Shown: piece after piece, positions 54,781 to 62,286 of the stretch
Numbering within the stretch: the first letter of the stretch is position 1
How the letters are laid out: each line of letters starts with the position of its first letter
From: Thermomonas sp.
Lineage (GTDB): Bacteria; Pseudomonadota; Gammaproteobacteria; Xanthomonadales; Xanthomonadaceae
Reading direction: 5' to 3'
Assembly: GCA_016720345.1 (NCBI GenBank)
Contig: JADKKV010000005.1
Location: 434,001-498,000, forward strand
DNA length: 64,000 nucleotides
The notes under the pieces: generated by a model
What the model was told of the DNA's origin: nothing
What the model saw: only the letters and a program-made list of their open reading frames with translations
Databases searched by the model: none
Position numbers and translations under genes: made by a program

Positions 54781-56766
54781 ATGTCTAGCATGAAGAAGAA
54801 CGTCCTCGCCGTTGCCCTCGTGGCCGGTCTGGGCCTGGCCGGCGGCGCTGCGGCCTACAACTACGGCACCAGCCTGGCCGATGATTCGGCAGCTGCTGCT
54901 TTCTCGGATGCCGCCCTGCAAGATGCTGAAAACGTCTCTTACGAGATGCTCGTGGCCTCCGCCTACAAGTGGACCATGAAGGAAGGCCTGGTTTTCGACA
55001 TCGAAACCGCCGACAACGGCGCTGCCGTCACCGAAGGTTTCACCGTCCGCGTTGCCCTGAACCAGCGCTGCAGCCCGCACGACACGGCGACCAACCCGGC
55101 CAGCCCGCCCACCAACGTCGGCGTTTGCGCTCCGACCGGCGATGGCGCCCAGTTCGACGCCAGCATTCCGATCGTCGCGGGCGACCTGGTGCTCGACCCG
55201 ACCTTGGCCTTGGAGTGGAAGGTTACGTTCGATGGCTACACCAGCGGTAACACCGTTGCGACGTTCCGCATCGAGCCGCTCGTCACCAACCCGACTGGCC
55301 CGGGCACCAACGGCACCACCATCACCTTCACCTGGAACAACGCGCACCTGACCAGCCTGAACGAGTTCGCGGCCACCGCCGCTGCCGGCGGGAATGCCAA
55401 GGTCGATGCCGAGTTCTGGATGGTGAACGTCTCGAACGACGCCCGCTTCGTCAACTCGACCCGTTCGCGCACCATCCTCGAAAGCCGCAACGGCGTGGTT
55501 GCCTGCGCAACCCCGAATCCGGCGGAAATCGACAAGTACATCGATGTCGCCGACAACTTCAACGAAGACCAGATCCCGAAGACCCGCTTCAGCTGGGACG
55601 GCAAGCTGGGTTCGGCCGACGACGCCTCGACCGTTGCAGCCTTCCAGCTGCCGTTGGGTTCCGATTACGACGCGCAGGTCATCGACCTGGGTGACGTGAC
55701 CCTGAGCACCGGTTCCATCACCGGTACCGGCACCTTCCAGTACTGGGGTTCGGGCAACATCTACAACGGCGTGACCGACGTGTTCCAGACCGTGATCGAG
55801 GCTGGCGCTGGCAACGACTGGGCCGCGTTCGACAACAGCTTCACCGACGACGACGACGTCTTCCTGGTCAACGGCACCTGCTCCAGCGGCGTGATCATCG
55901 ACCGTGGCCGGGTCAGCGGCACCACCGTGACCTTCAACTACAGCTCGCAAGAAATCGAAAATGCGGCTCCGGGCTTCATCAACGTCGGCGGCGCCAGCCG
56001 CAACCTGACCGTCTGCGGCTACGTCGATACCGACACCATCATCGACGACCACAACAACCAGGTCACCACCACGTTCTACCGCGTGGGCATGTACCCGGCC
56101 AATGGCACTGCCCCGGGCGACGCCAGCACTGGCTACCCGACCTCCGGGTACAGCTCTGGCGTGGGTTCCAAGACCATGGCCGGCGAAACCTGCATCCTGC
56201 TGCCGCTGCGCTACAACGGCTCGTCGATGGAGATCTTCACCATCAACCCGGGCAGCAACACCACCCAGCGCAGCTTCGTCCGCCTGACCAACCGCAGCAT
56301 GACCGACGGTTACGTCTCGCTGGAAGGCATCGACAACAACGGTGATCGTGGTGCCTCGCAGGTGCGCGTGTGGGTGCCGGCCGGCGCCTCCGTGCAGCTG
56401 GATTCCAAGGATCTGGAAGACGGCACCAACGGCGCCGTCGGCGCCTGGGGTACCGGCGCCGGCAAGTGGCGCGCAGTCGTGACCGCGGAGTTCCCGGGCC
56501 TGGTTGCCACCAGCCTGGTCAACACCTCCGGTGATCGCACCCTGCAGAACATCACCGACAGCGACACCCGCGGTGAGCAGATCGAGCGCGACTGGGCCGA
56601 AGGCACCTGGGGCAGCGAGCCGGGCGAGCGCCCGTCGGACTACGTCCAGGAGTTCGAGCCGGACTTCCACGGCAATGGCGACTACACCGGTGAGCCGGGC
56701 GGTCCCGATGCCGACGACGGTCCGGCCGGCGGCCAGACCGGTGCCGATGGCAACCCCGGCCTGTAA
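54781..56766 (+). CDS. Abundant-type secreted acidic protein, candidate S-layer-like T2SS substrate
   Basis: 661 residues; family not recognised with certainty. A Sec signal peptide (MSSMKKNVLAVALVAGLGLA...) has a probable cleavage after A25. The mature protein is Asp/Asn/Thr/Gly-rich, acidic, apparently beta-rich, with six Cys and very few Lys. The C-terminal ~50 residues are Gly/Pro/Asp/Glu-rich (from about 612). Strong expression signals are present: a good promoter candidate, long leader, AGGAG site, perfect terminator and pyrimidine-ending codons (GCT, GTT, GGT) more frequent than in neighbours. It lies between wzm and wzt and is divergent from a complete T2SS. S-layer or surface-matrix protein is inference; an adhesin or other exoprotein is possible. 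Confidence 0.75.
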   Translation: MSSMKKNVLAVALVAGLGLAGGAAAYNYGTSLADDSAAAAFSDAALQDAENVSYEMLVASAYKWTMKEGLVFDIETADNGAAVTEGFTVRVALNQRCSPHDTATNPASPPTNVGVCAPTGDGAQFDASIPIVAGDLVLDPTLALEWKVTFDGYTSGNTVATFRIEPLVTNPTGPGTNGTTITFTWNNAHLTSLNEFAATAAAGGNAKVDAEFWMVNVSNDARFVNSTRSRTILESRNGVVACATPNPAEIDKYIDVADNFNEDQIPKTRFSWDGKLGSADDASTVAAFQLPLGSDYDAQVIDLGDVTLSTGSITGTGTFQYWGSGNIYNGVTDVFQTVIEAGAGNDWAAFDNSFTDDDDVFLVNGTCSSGVIIDRGRVSGTTVTFNYSSQEIENAAPGFINVGGASRNLTVCGYVDTDTIIDDHNNQVTTTFYRVGMYPANGTAPGDASTGYPTSGYSSGVGSKTMAGETCILLPLRYNGSSMEIFTINPGSNTTQRSFVRLTNRSMTDGYVSLEGIDNNGDRGASQVRVWVPAGASVQLDSKDLEDGTNGAVGAWGTGAGKWRAVVTAEFPGLVATSLVNTSGDRTLQNITDSDTRGEQIERDWAEGTWGSEPGERPSDYVQEFEPDFHGNGDYTGEPGGPDADDGPAGGQTGADGNPGL

Positions 56767-56793
56767 TCTGCCGTAAGCAACACCCGTAGCACC

Positions 56794-56824
56794 ACGGGCG
56801 GCCTTCGGGCCGCCCGTTTTTTTT
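56794..56824 (+). terminator. Strong Rho-independent terminator after the secreted-protein gene
   Basis: Perfect 10-bp stem ACGGGCGGCC / GGCCGCCCGT (56794-56803, 56808-56817) with a stable TTCG tetraloop and a run of eight T. It lies 27 bp after the stop and separates the secreted-protein transcript from wzt. Confidence 0.95.
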
Positions 56825-56896
56825 GGGAAGCCGCCGCGGCAGCCACCAACGGCACCGACGTACAATGCATGCCGCGCCCTTGCGACCCATGCCTTG

Positions 56897-58210
56897 ATGC
56901 CAGCCGACACCATCGCCGCCGACGACTTGCCCGCGATCCGGGTGGACGCCGTCGGCAAGGTCTTCCGGACCTGGGCCAGTCCCGCGCAACGGCTGATCGT
57001 CCCCGCCCTGCATCGCAGCGGATCGCTGCTGGCGGCCGCGCTGCCGCGCGTCGCCGCGCGCCTGCATGCGTCCGCGCACCGGCGCATCCACGTCCACCAG
57101 GCGCTGCACGACATCAGCTTCGACCTGCGCCGCGGCGAGGCGCTGGGCATCATCGGCCTCAACGGCAGCGGCAAGAGCACCCTGCTGCAGATCATCGCCG
57201 GCGTGCTGCCGCCGACCTGCGGCCGCGTGCACACCCATGGCCGCATCGCCGCCCTGCTGGAGCTGGGTTCCGGCTTCAACCCGGAGCTGACCGGGCGCGA
57301 GAACATCCACATCAACGGCGCGATCCTGGGCCTCACCCGCGCCCGCATCGATGCGGTCATCGACGACATCATCGACTTCGCCGACATCGGCGACTACATC
57401 GAGCAACCGGTCAAGACCTACAGCTCCGGCATGGCCCTGCGCCTGGCCTTTTCGGTGCAGGTGCACGTGGAGCCGGACATCCTGATCGTGGACGAAGCAC
57501 TCGCGGTCGGCGATGCGGCGTTCCAGGCCAAGGCGATGACCCGGATCCAGCAGATCCTGGCGCGCGGCACCACCCTGTTGTTCGTCGGCCACGACCTCAA
57601 CGCCCTGCGCGCGTTCTGCCAGCGCGCGATCCTGCTCGAGGACGGGCGCATGGCGATGCTGGGCGCACCCGAGGAAGTGATCGAGGAATACCTGTTCCGG
57701 GTGCACGCCAAGGCGGCGCGCGACGGCCAGGCCAAGCCGATCCGGATCGCCGAGGGCTTCCGCAGCGAGGACGGCGGCGTGCTCGGCCTGTCGCTGCAGG
57801 GCGGCGCGCGCCACCTGGCGCTCAACTGCGGCGATCCGCTGGAGGTCGACATCGACCTCGAGGTGCAGGCCGCGCTGGCGGATGCCGCCTGCATCATCGA
57901 CATCCTCGACGAGCGCGGGGTCCCGCTCAGCGGCCGCCGGATCCGCCTGCCGGAGTCCGCCGACGGCCCGCAGCGGCTGCGCCTGCGGGTCGCCTTCCGC
58001 GCCGAACTGGCGCGTGGCATCTATCGCGTGCGCGCGCGCCTGGTGCAGGCGCCGGACCGCCACCAGCACCATCGCCGGGTGCTGTGCCGCTACGAATCGG
58101 ACCTGTCGTTCGAGGTCATCGACAATTCCATCGAGCGCTTCAGCGGGCTGTTCCCGCTGCCGGCGGAGGTGGTGGTGCAGCGGCTGGGCACGGATGACCA
58201 CCGCGCCTGA
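56897..58210 (+). CDS. wzt: Polysaccharide ABC transporter ATP-binding protein Wzt with C-terminal glycan-binding domain
   Basis: 437 residues. The ABC domain (about 12-255) has Walker A GLNGSGKST (87-95), TYSSGMALRLAF as signature and DILIVDEAL (194-202) as Walker B. The long insertion before Walker A is typical of Wzt/TagH. The C-terminal ~180 residues (from about 265) form a beta-rich Wzt_C-like domain that in O-antigen systems recognises the finished, end-modified chain. It pairs with wzm at 53517-54344. A TTG immediately precedes the ATG at 56897; I prefer the ATG. It overlaps the sulfotransferase start by 17 bp. Confidence 0.92.
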   Translation: MPADTIAADDLPAIRVDAVGKVFRTWASPAQRLIVPALHRSGSLLAAALPRVAARLHASAHRRIHVHQALHDISFDLRRGEALGIIGLNGSGKSTLLQIIAGVLPPTCGRVHTHGRIAALLELGSGFNPELTGRENIHINGAILGLTRARIDAVIDDIIDFADIGDYIEQPVKTYSSGMALRLAFSVQVHVEPDILIVDEALAVGDAAFQAKAMTRIQQILARGTTLLFVGHDLNALRAFCQRAILLEDGRMAMLGAPEEVIEEYLFRVHAKAARDGQAKPIRIAEGFRSEDGGVLGLSLQGGARHLALNCGDPLEVDIDLEVQAALADAACIIDILDERGVPLSGRRIRLPESADGPQRLRLRVAFRAELARGIYRVRARLVQAPDRHQHHRRVLCRYESDLSFEVIDNSIERFSGLFPLPAEVVVQRLGTDDHRA

Positions 58211-58961
58211 GCCGCGCATCCGCTTCCTGCTTGGCGGTGTGCAGAAGGCCGGCACCAGCGCACTGGCGCGCTACCTGTCCACCCACCCACGCCTGCGGCT
58301 GCCGATCGACAAGGAAGCGCATGTGTTCGATGCACCGGACTTCGACGAAGGCTGGACGCCGGAACAGGTCGACCGGCGCTACGCGGACCGGTTCGACGAC
58401 GCCGGTGCAGGCGCCATCCACGGCGATGCCACCCCGTTCTACGTGATGCACCCGCGGGTGGTCGCGCGGATTGCCCGCTACAACCCGGGCATGCGCTGGA
58501 TCGTGTTGCTGCGCGACCCGGGCGAACGTGCGCTCTCGCACTTCCACATGGAACGCCAGCGCGGCCTGGAGGGCTGGCCGCTGTGGCCGGCCCTGCTGCT
58601 GGAACGCTGGCGGCTGCGCGGCCACCACGAGGACCTGCAGCGAGGCTCGCCGTTGCGCCGGCACGGCTACCGCCTGCGCGGCGACTACGCGCGCCAGCTG
58701 GACGTGCTGTATTCGCATTTCCCGCGCGAACAGGTGCTGCTGCTGCGCAGCGATCGCCTGCGCGAACAGCCGGCGGCCTGCGTACGCGAGGCCTGCGCGT
58801 TCCTCGGGGTCGAACCACCCGCGGCGGATGCGTCCTACCCGCCGGTGTTCGTCGGCGACTATCCGGCGCCCGGCCACTGGACCCGCGGCCTGCTGCGCTG
58901 GCTGCTGCGCCACGAGCGGCGCGCTTTGCGCACCCGCTACGGCATCGCCTTCGACGACTGA
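58194..58961 (+). CDS. Sulfotransferase domain protein
   Basis: 255 residues. The PAPS-binding 5' loop is GVQKAGTSALARYLSTHP (residues 15-32) and the 3'-phosphate motif is RWIVLLRDPGERALSHF with R107 and S115, matching heparan-sulfate/NodH-type sulfotransferases. It would transfer sulfate from PAPS to a sugar hydroxyl or amine. Translation is coupled to wzt (17-bp overlap), so its likely substrate is the glycan exported by Wzm/Wzt. It is convergent with metB, leaving 7 bp between stops and no terminator visible. Confidence 0.87.
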   Translation: MTTAPEPRIRFLLGGVQKAGTSALARYLSTHPRLRLPIDKEAHVFDAPDFDEGWTPEQVDRRYADRFDDAGAGAIHGDATPFYVMHPRVVARIARYNPGMRWIVLLRDPGERALSHFHMERQRGLEGWPLWPALLLERWRLRGHHEDLQRGSPLRRHGYRLRGDYARQLDVLYSHFPREQVLLLRSDRLREQPAACVREACAFLGVEPPAADASYPPVFVGDYPAPGHWTRGLLRWLLRHERRALRTRYGIAFDD

Positions 58962-58968
58962 GGCACGC

Positions 58969-60086
58969 TCAGGCCAGCGCCTGCGCCACGTCCGCGCGCA
59001 AGTCGTCGAGCGCCTCGATGCCCACGCTCAGGCGCACCAGCTCGTCGCCGATCCCGAGTTCCGCGCGGCGCGCCGGCGGGATCGAGGCGTGGGTCATCAC
59101 CGCCGGGTGGTTGACCAGCGACTCCACCCCGCCCAGCGACTCGGCCAGGGTGAACAGCTCGAGGCGTTCGCAGAAGGTCTTCGCCGCTTCGAAGCCGCCC
59201 TTGAGGCGGATCGACAGCATGCCGCCGAAGCCGTCCATCTGCCGCGCCGCCAGCGCATGGTGGGGGTGCGAAGCCAGCCCCGGGTAGATGACGTCGGAGA
59301 CCGCATCGTGGGTCTGCAACCATTCGGCCAGTGCCTGCGCATTCGCGCAATGCGCTTGCATGCGCAGGTGCAGGGTCTTCAGGCCGCGCAGCGCGAGGAA
59401 GCTGTCGAACGGACCCTGCACCGCACCGACGGAATTCTGCAGGAACGCCAGTTGCTCGCCGAGTTCGTCGTTGTCGCCGACCACCAGCATGCCGCCGACC
59501 ATGTCCGAATGGCCGTTGAGGTACTTGGTCGCCGAATGCATGACGATGTCGGCGCCATGTTCCAGCGGCCGCTGCAGGATCGGCGAGGCGAAGGTGTTGT
59601 CGACCGCCACCAGCAGCCCGCGCGCTTTCGCGATGGCGGCGATCGCGGCGATGTCGACGATCTTCAGCAGCGGGTTGGTCGGGGTCTCGATCCACACCAG
59701 CTTCGTCTTCGGCGTGATCGCCGCTTCGAACCGCGCCGGATCGGTGAGATCGACGAACGAGAACGACAGCCCCGCGCTGCGCGTGCGCACGCGCTCGAAC
59801 AGGCGGTAGCTGCCGCCGTAGAGGTCGTCCATCGCGATCACGTGGTCGCCGCTGTCCAGCAGCTCCAGCAGGGTCGAGGTCGCCGCCAGCCCGGAGGCGA
59901 AGGCGAAGCCGCGGCTGCCGCCCTCGAGCGAGGCGATACAACGCTCGTAGGCGAAGCGGGTGGGGTTGTGCGTGCGCGAATACTCGAAGCCCTGGTGCAC
60001 GCCCGGGCTGGACTGCGCGTAGGTGCTGGTGGCGTAGATCGGCGGCATCACCGCGCCGGTGGTCGGGTCGGGCGACTGGCCGCCAT
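58969..60086 (-). CDS. metB: Cystathionine gamma-synthase/lyase MetB (5' end lost in a poly-G artefact)
   Basis: PLP enzyme of the Cys/Met metabolism family. The recognisable frame runs from HGGQSPDPTTGAV (first codon ending at 60086) through PPIYATSTYAQ, EYSRTHNPTRFAYE and the PLP-lysine region SATKYLNGHSDM to the stop. About 25 N-terminal residues and the start codon are missing because a 64-nt G tract (60087-60150) abuts the coding sequence. The GTG and ATG at 60051 and 60048 are internal, not true starts. It would act in transsulfuration with the adjacent cbs. In Xanthomonas metB is the second border of the LPS locus. Confidence 0.88.
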
Positions 60087-60150
60087 GGGGGGGGGGGGGA
60101 GGGGGGGGGGGGGAGGGGGGGGGGGGGGGGGCGGGGGGGGGGGGGGGGGG
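60087..60150. other. Near-pure G tract, probable sequencing or assembly artefact
   Basis: 64 nt of which 61 are G; the exceptions are A at 60100, A at 60114 and C at 60132. It replaces the start of metB and the metB-cbs intergenic region and ends exactly at the cbs stop codon. Poly-G runs are typical of no-signal calls in two-colour sequencing or of gap filling. A biological tract of this kind inside a housekeeping gene is unlikely. Confidence 0.9.
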
Positions 60151-61527
60151 TCACTGCACTCGGCGGCGCAGGTAGTTCAGCAGGTCGATGCGGGTGATCA
60201 GGCCGAGGAAGCGCTCGCCCTCGGTGACGATGGCGACGTGACCGCGGTCGAACACCGGCAGCAGCGCCTCGATCGGCGCGCGCACGTCGACCTTGTCCAG
60301 CTTGCTGACCATCGCGGTGGCGACCGGGTCGCGGAAGCGCGCCTCGTCGCCGTACACGTGCAACAGCACGTCGGATTCATCGACGATACCGACCAGCTGG
60401 TCGCCATCCATCACCGGCAGCTGCGACACGTCGTACAGCTTCATCCGCTGCCACGCCGTCACCAGCAGGTCGTTGGCGCCCACCACCACCGTGTCGCGGT
60501 CCGCGAACGGACGCAGGATCAGGTCGCGCAGGTCGCCGTGCTGCTCGCGCGCCAGGAAGCCGTTGTCCAGCATCCAGTAGTCGTTGTACATCTTCGACAG
60601 GTACTTGTTGCCGGTATCGCAGACGAACACCAGCACGTTCTTCGGCGTGGTCTGTTCGCGGCAGTACTTCAGCGCCGCCGCCAGCAGGGTGCCGCTCGAC
60701 GAGCCGCCGAGGATGCCCTCCTTCTCCAGCAGTTCGCGCGCGGTGAGGAAGCTTTCCTTGTCGCTGATCGCGTAGGCCTGCTTGACGCGGGTGAAATCGG
60801 AGATCGGCGGCAGGAAATCCTCGCCGATGCCTTCCACCATCCAGCTCGCGGACTTGTCGCTGAGGGTGCCGCGGTTGATGTATTCCTCGAGGATCGAGCC
60901 CACCGGATCCGCCAGCACCAGCTCGGTGTGCGGGGAATGCGCCGCGAAGCAGCGCGACAGGCCGGTCATGGTCCCCGAACTTCCGCAACCGAAGACGATG
61001 GCGTCCAGCCCGCCGACCCCGGCCATCTGCCGCAGGATCTCCGGCCCGGTCCCGGACTCGTGCGCGGCCGGGTTGTCCTGGTTGCCGAACTGGTTGATGA
61101 AGTACGCGCCCGGCGTGCGGTCGGCGATGGCCTTGGCCAGGTCCTGGTAATAGTCCGGATGGCCCTTGGCGACGTCGCTGCGGGTCAGCACCACCTGCGC
61201 GCCCATCGCCTTCAGGTTGAAGATCTTCTCCCGGCTCATCTTGTCCGGGACCACCAGGATCAGCTTGTAGCCCTTCTGCTGCGCCACCAGGGCAAGGCCG
61301 ATGCCGGTGTTGCCGGCGGTGCCTTCCACCAGGGTGTCGCCGGGCCTGATGTCGCCGCGCTTCTCCGCCGCCTCGATCATGCTCAGGCCGATGCGGTCCT
61401 TGATCGACCCGCCGGGGTTCTGGCTTTCGAGCTTCAGGTAAAGCGTGCACGGGCCCGTATCGAGGCGACGCGCACGGATGATCGGGGTATCGCCGACCAG
61501 GTCAAGGATGGAATCGTGGATCGGCAT
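60151..61527 (-). CDS. Cystathionine beta-synthase Cbs
   Basis: 458 residues. The N-terminal PLP domain (about 5-320) has the lysine K43 in NPGGSIKDRIG, the substrate loop GTAGNTGIGLAL and the phosphate-binding GGSSSGTLLA. Two C-terminal CBS domains (about 335-455) follow, ending RIDLLNYLRRRVQ. It condenses serine with homocysteine to cystathionine. There is no haem-binding N-terminus, as usual in bacteria. Cysteine synthase is excluded by the CBS pair and the metB neighbour. The end abuts the poly-G tract, but the reading frame is complete. Confidence 0.93.
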   Translation of the reverse strand: MPIHDSILDLVGDTPIIRARRLDTGPCTLYLKLESQNPGGSIKDRIGLSMIEAAEKRGDIRPGDTLVEGTAGNTGIGLALVAQQKGYKLILVVPDKMSREKIFNLKAMGAQVVLTRSDVAKGHPDYYQDLAKAIADRTPGAYFINQFGNQDNPAAHESGTGPEILRQMAGVGGLDAIVFGCGSSGTMTGLSRCFAAHSPHTELVLADPVGSILEEYINRGTLSDKSASWMVEGIGEDFLPPISDFTRVKQAYAISDKESFLTARELLEKEGILGGSSSGTLLAAALKYCREQTTPKNVLVFVCDTGNKYLSKMYNDYWMLDNGFLAREQHGDLRDLILRPFADRDTVVVGANDLLVTAWQRMKLYDVSQLPVMDGDQLVGIVDESDVLLHVYGDEARFRDPVATAMVSKLDKVDVRAPIEALLPVFDRGHVAIVTEGERFLGLITRIDLLNYLRRRVQ

Positions 61528-61658
61528 GCGGGACCCGCTGGCATTGCGTCGAACGCGATTCTAGCAGCCGGTCCCACGCAGCCCGGAACCGGCGCTGCAG
61601 GCGCGGAACGGGCGGCGATCGCCCGCACGCGCAGGCCGATCGCCGCCCCGACGAGGTT

Positions 61659-61874
61659 TCAGTGCGTGCTTTCGTACATCCGGGTCAGGCGGTCCTTGGC
61701 GGCGAGCTTTTCGCGCTTCATCTGGCCAAGGGTGGTGTCATCCAGCGGCAGCACGCCAAGCTCGGCGTCCAGCACCTGCTTGTCCAGCTCCTTGTGCCGG
61801 TAGTACAGCTGCCGGAACTCGGGGCTGGCTTTCATCATCGCTTCGAGTTCCGCCTGCGGTTGTCCTTCGAACAT
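61659..61874 (-). CDS. YdcH-like DUF465 protein
   Basis: 71 residues, helical and charged, with the YdcH/DUF465 pattern LYYRHKELDKQV, LDDTTLGQMKREKLAAKDRL and a short C-terminal tail. Function is unknown in the family. The start is the ATG at 61874, preceded by a purine-rich AGGAGG-like site (complement of CCTCCTT at 61879-61885); a TTG or other start 7 codons upstream is not needed. It is followed by a 131-bp gap to cbs. Confidence 0.87.
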   Translation of the reverse strand: MFEGQPQAELEAMMKASPEFRQLYYRHKELDKQVLDAELGVLPLDDTTLGQMKREKLAAKDRLTRMYESTH

Positions 61875-62286
61875 GGAAACCTCCTTCGGTTTCAACGATG
61901 CGGAGCCCGGCCGGACGGGCCGGGGCGGCGCGGGTGGTGGCAGGTGGGGGCCTGCCGGAATGCGCGATCCGCCGGTTCGCGGATCGCAAATACACGTACG
62001 CCCCGGCTGCTGGCAGCGCGGGGCGTACGGGAATGCGTTGGAGCGTGGAATGCGATGCGGCCACGGCGTCCGGACAGGCCGCCGCGATCCTGGCTTGCGG
62101 CGGCGGTCTCCGAATTGTCGAGCGGATCAAGCATCGGCCGGTCTCCGGCCAGATGGGGGAGGTTCGCAACCATCTGGGTAACCGACACTACGCCTGCCTC
62201 CGGCCATCCGCAAGTGCAGGCGACGGGCGGTCACGCGCCCCCTGCCCGTACCCGCAGACTTTTGTTAACCCAATGTTTTGAAAGGG
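61875..62286. other. 412-bp gene-free region with several hairpins (possible structured RNA)
   Basis: No convincing gene. Perfect inverted repeats: GGCAGG/CCTGCC (61939-61956), GCGATCCG/CGGATCGC (61964-61987), CGTACGCCCCG/CGGGGCGTACG with a further inner GCTG/CAGC (61995-62029), GGCCGG/CCGGCC (62136-62150), CCAGATGG/CCATCTGG (62149-62177) and CGCCTGC/GCAGGCG (62191-62222). A weak TTAACCC/GGGTTAA pair flanks the OmpA gene end near 62263-62289. The 61995-62029 hairpin could end transcription from the OmpA-like gene, or the region could encode a small RNA. A 98-codon minus-strand frame from a GTG at 62188 is not supported. Confidence 0.4.

Noticed and set aside
54775-57387. 870-codon minus-strand open frame opposite the secreted-protein gene
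   Set aside because: Antisense shadow caused by high GC third positions; the plus-strand gene has a signal peptide, ribosome-binding site and terminator.
60087-60154. Open frame reading through the poly-G tract as Gly/Pro repeats
   Set aside because: Produced by the artefactual G run, not a protein repeat.
61892-62188. 98-codon minus-strand frame from a GTG (starts MSVTQMVANLPHLAG)
   Set aside because: The first 35 residues look protein-like, but there is no ribosome-binding site, the rest is shadow-like, and the DNA is full of hairpins. Left as unsupported.
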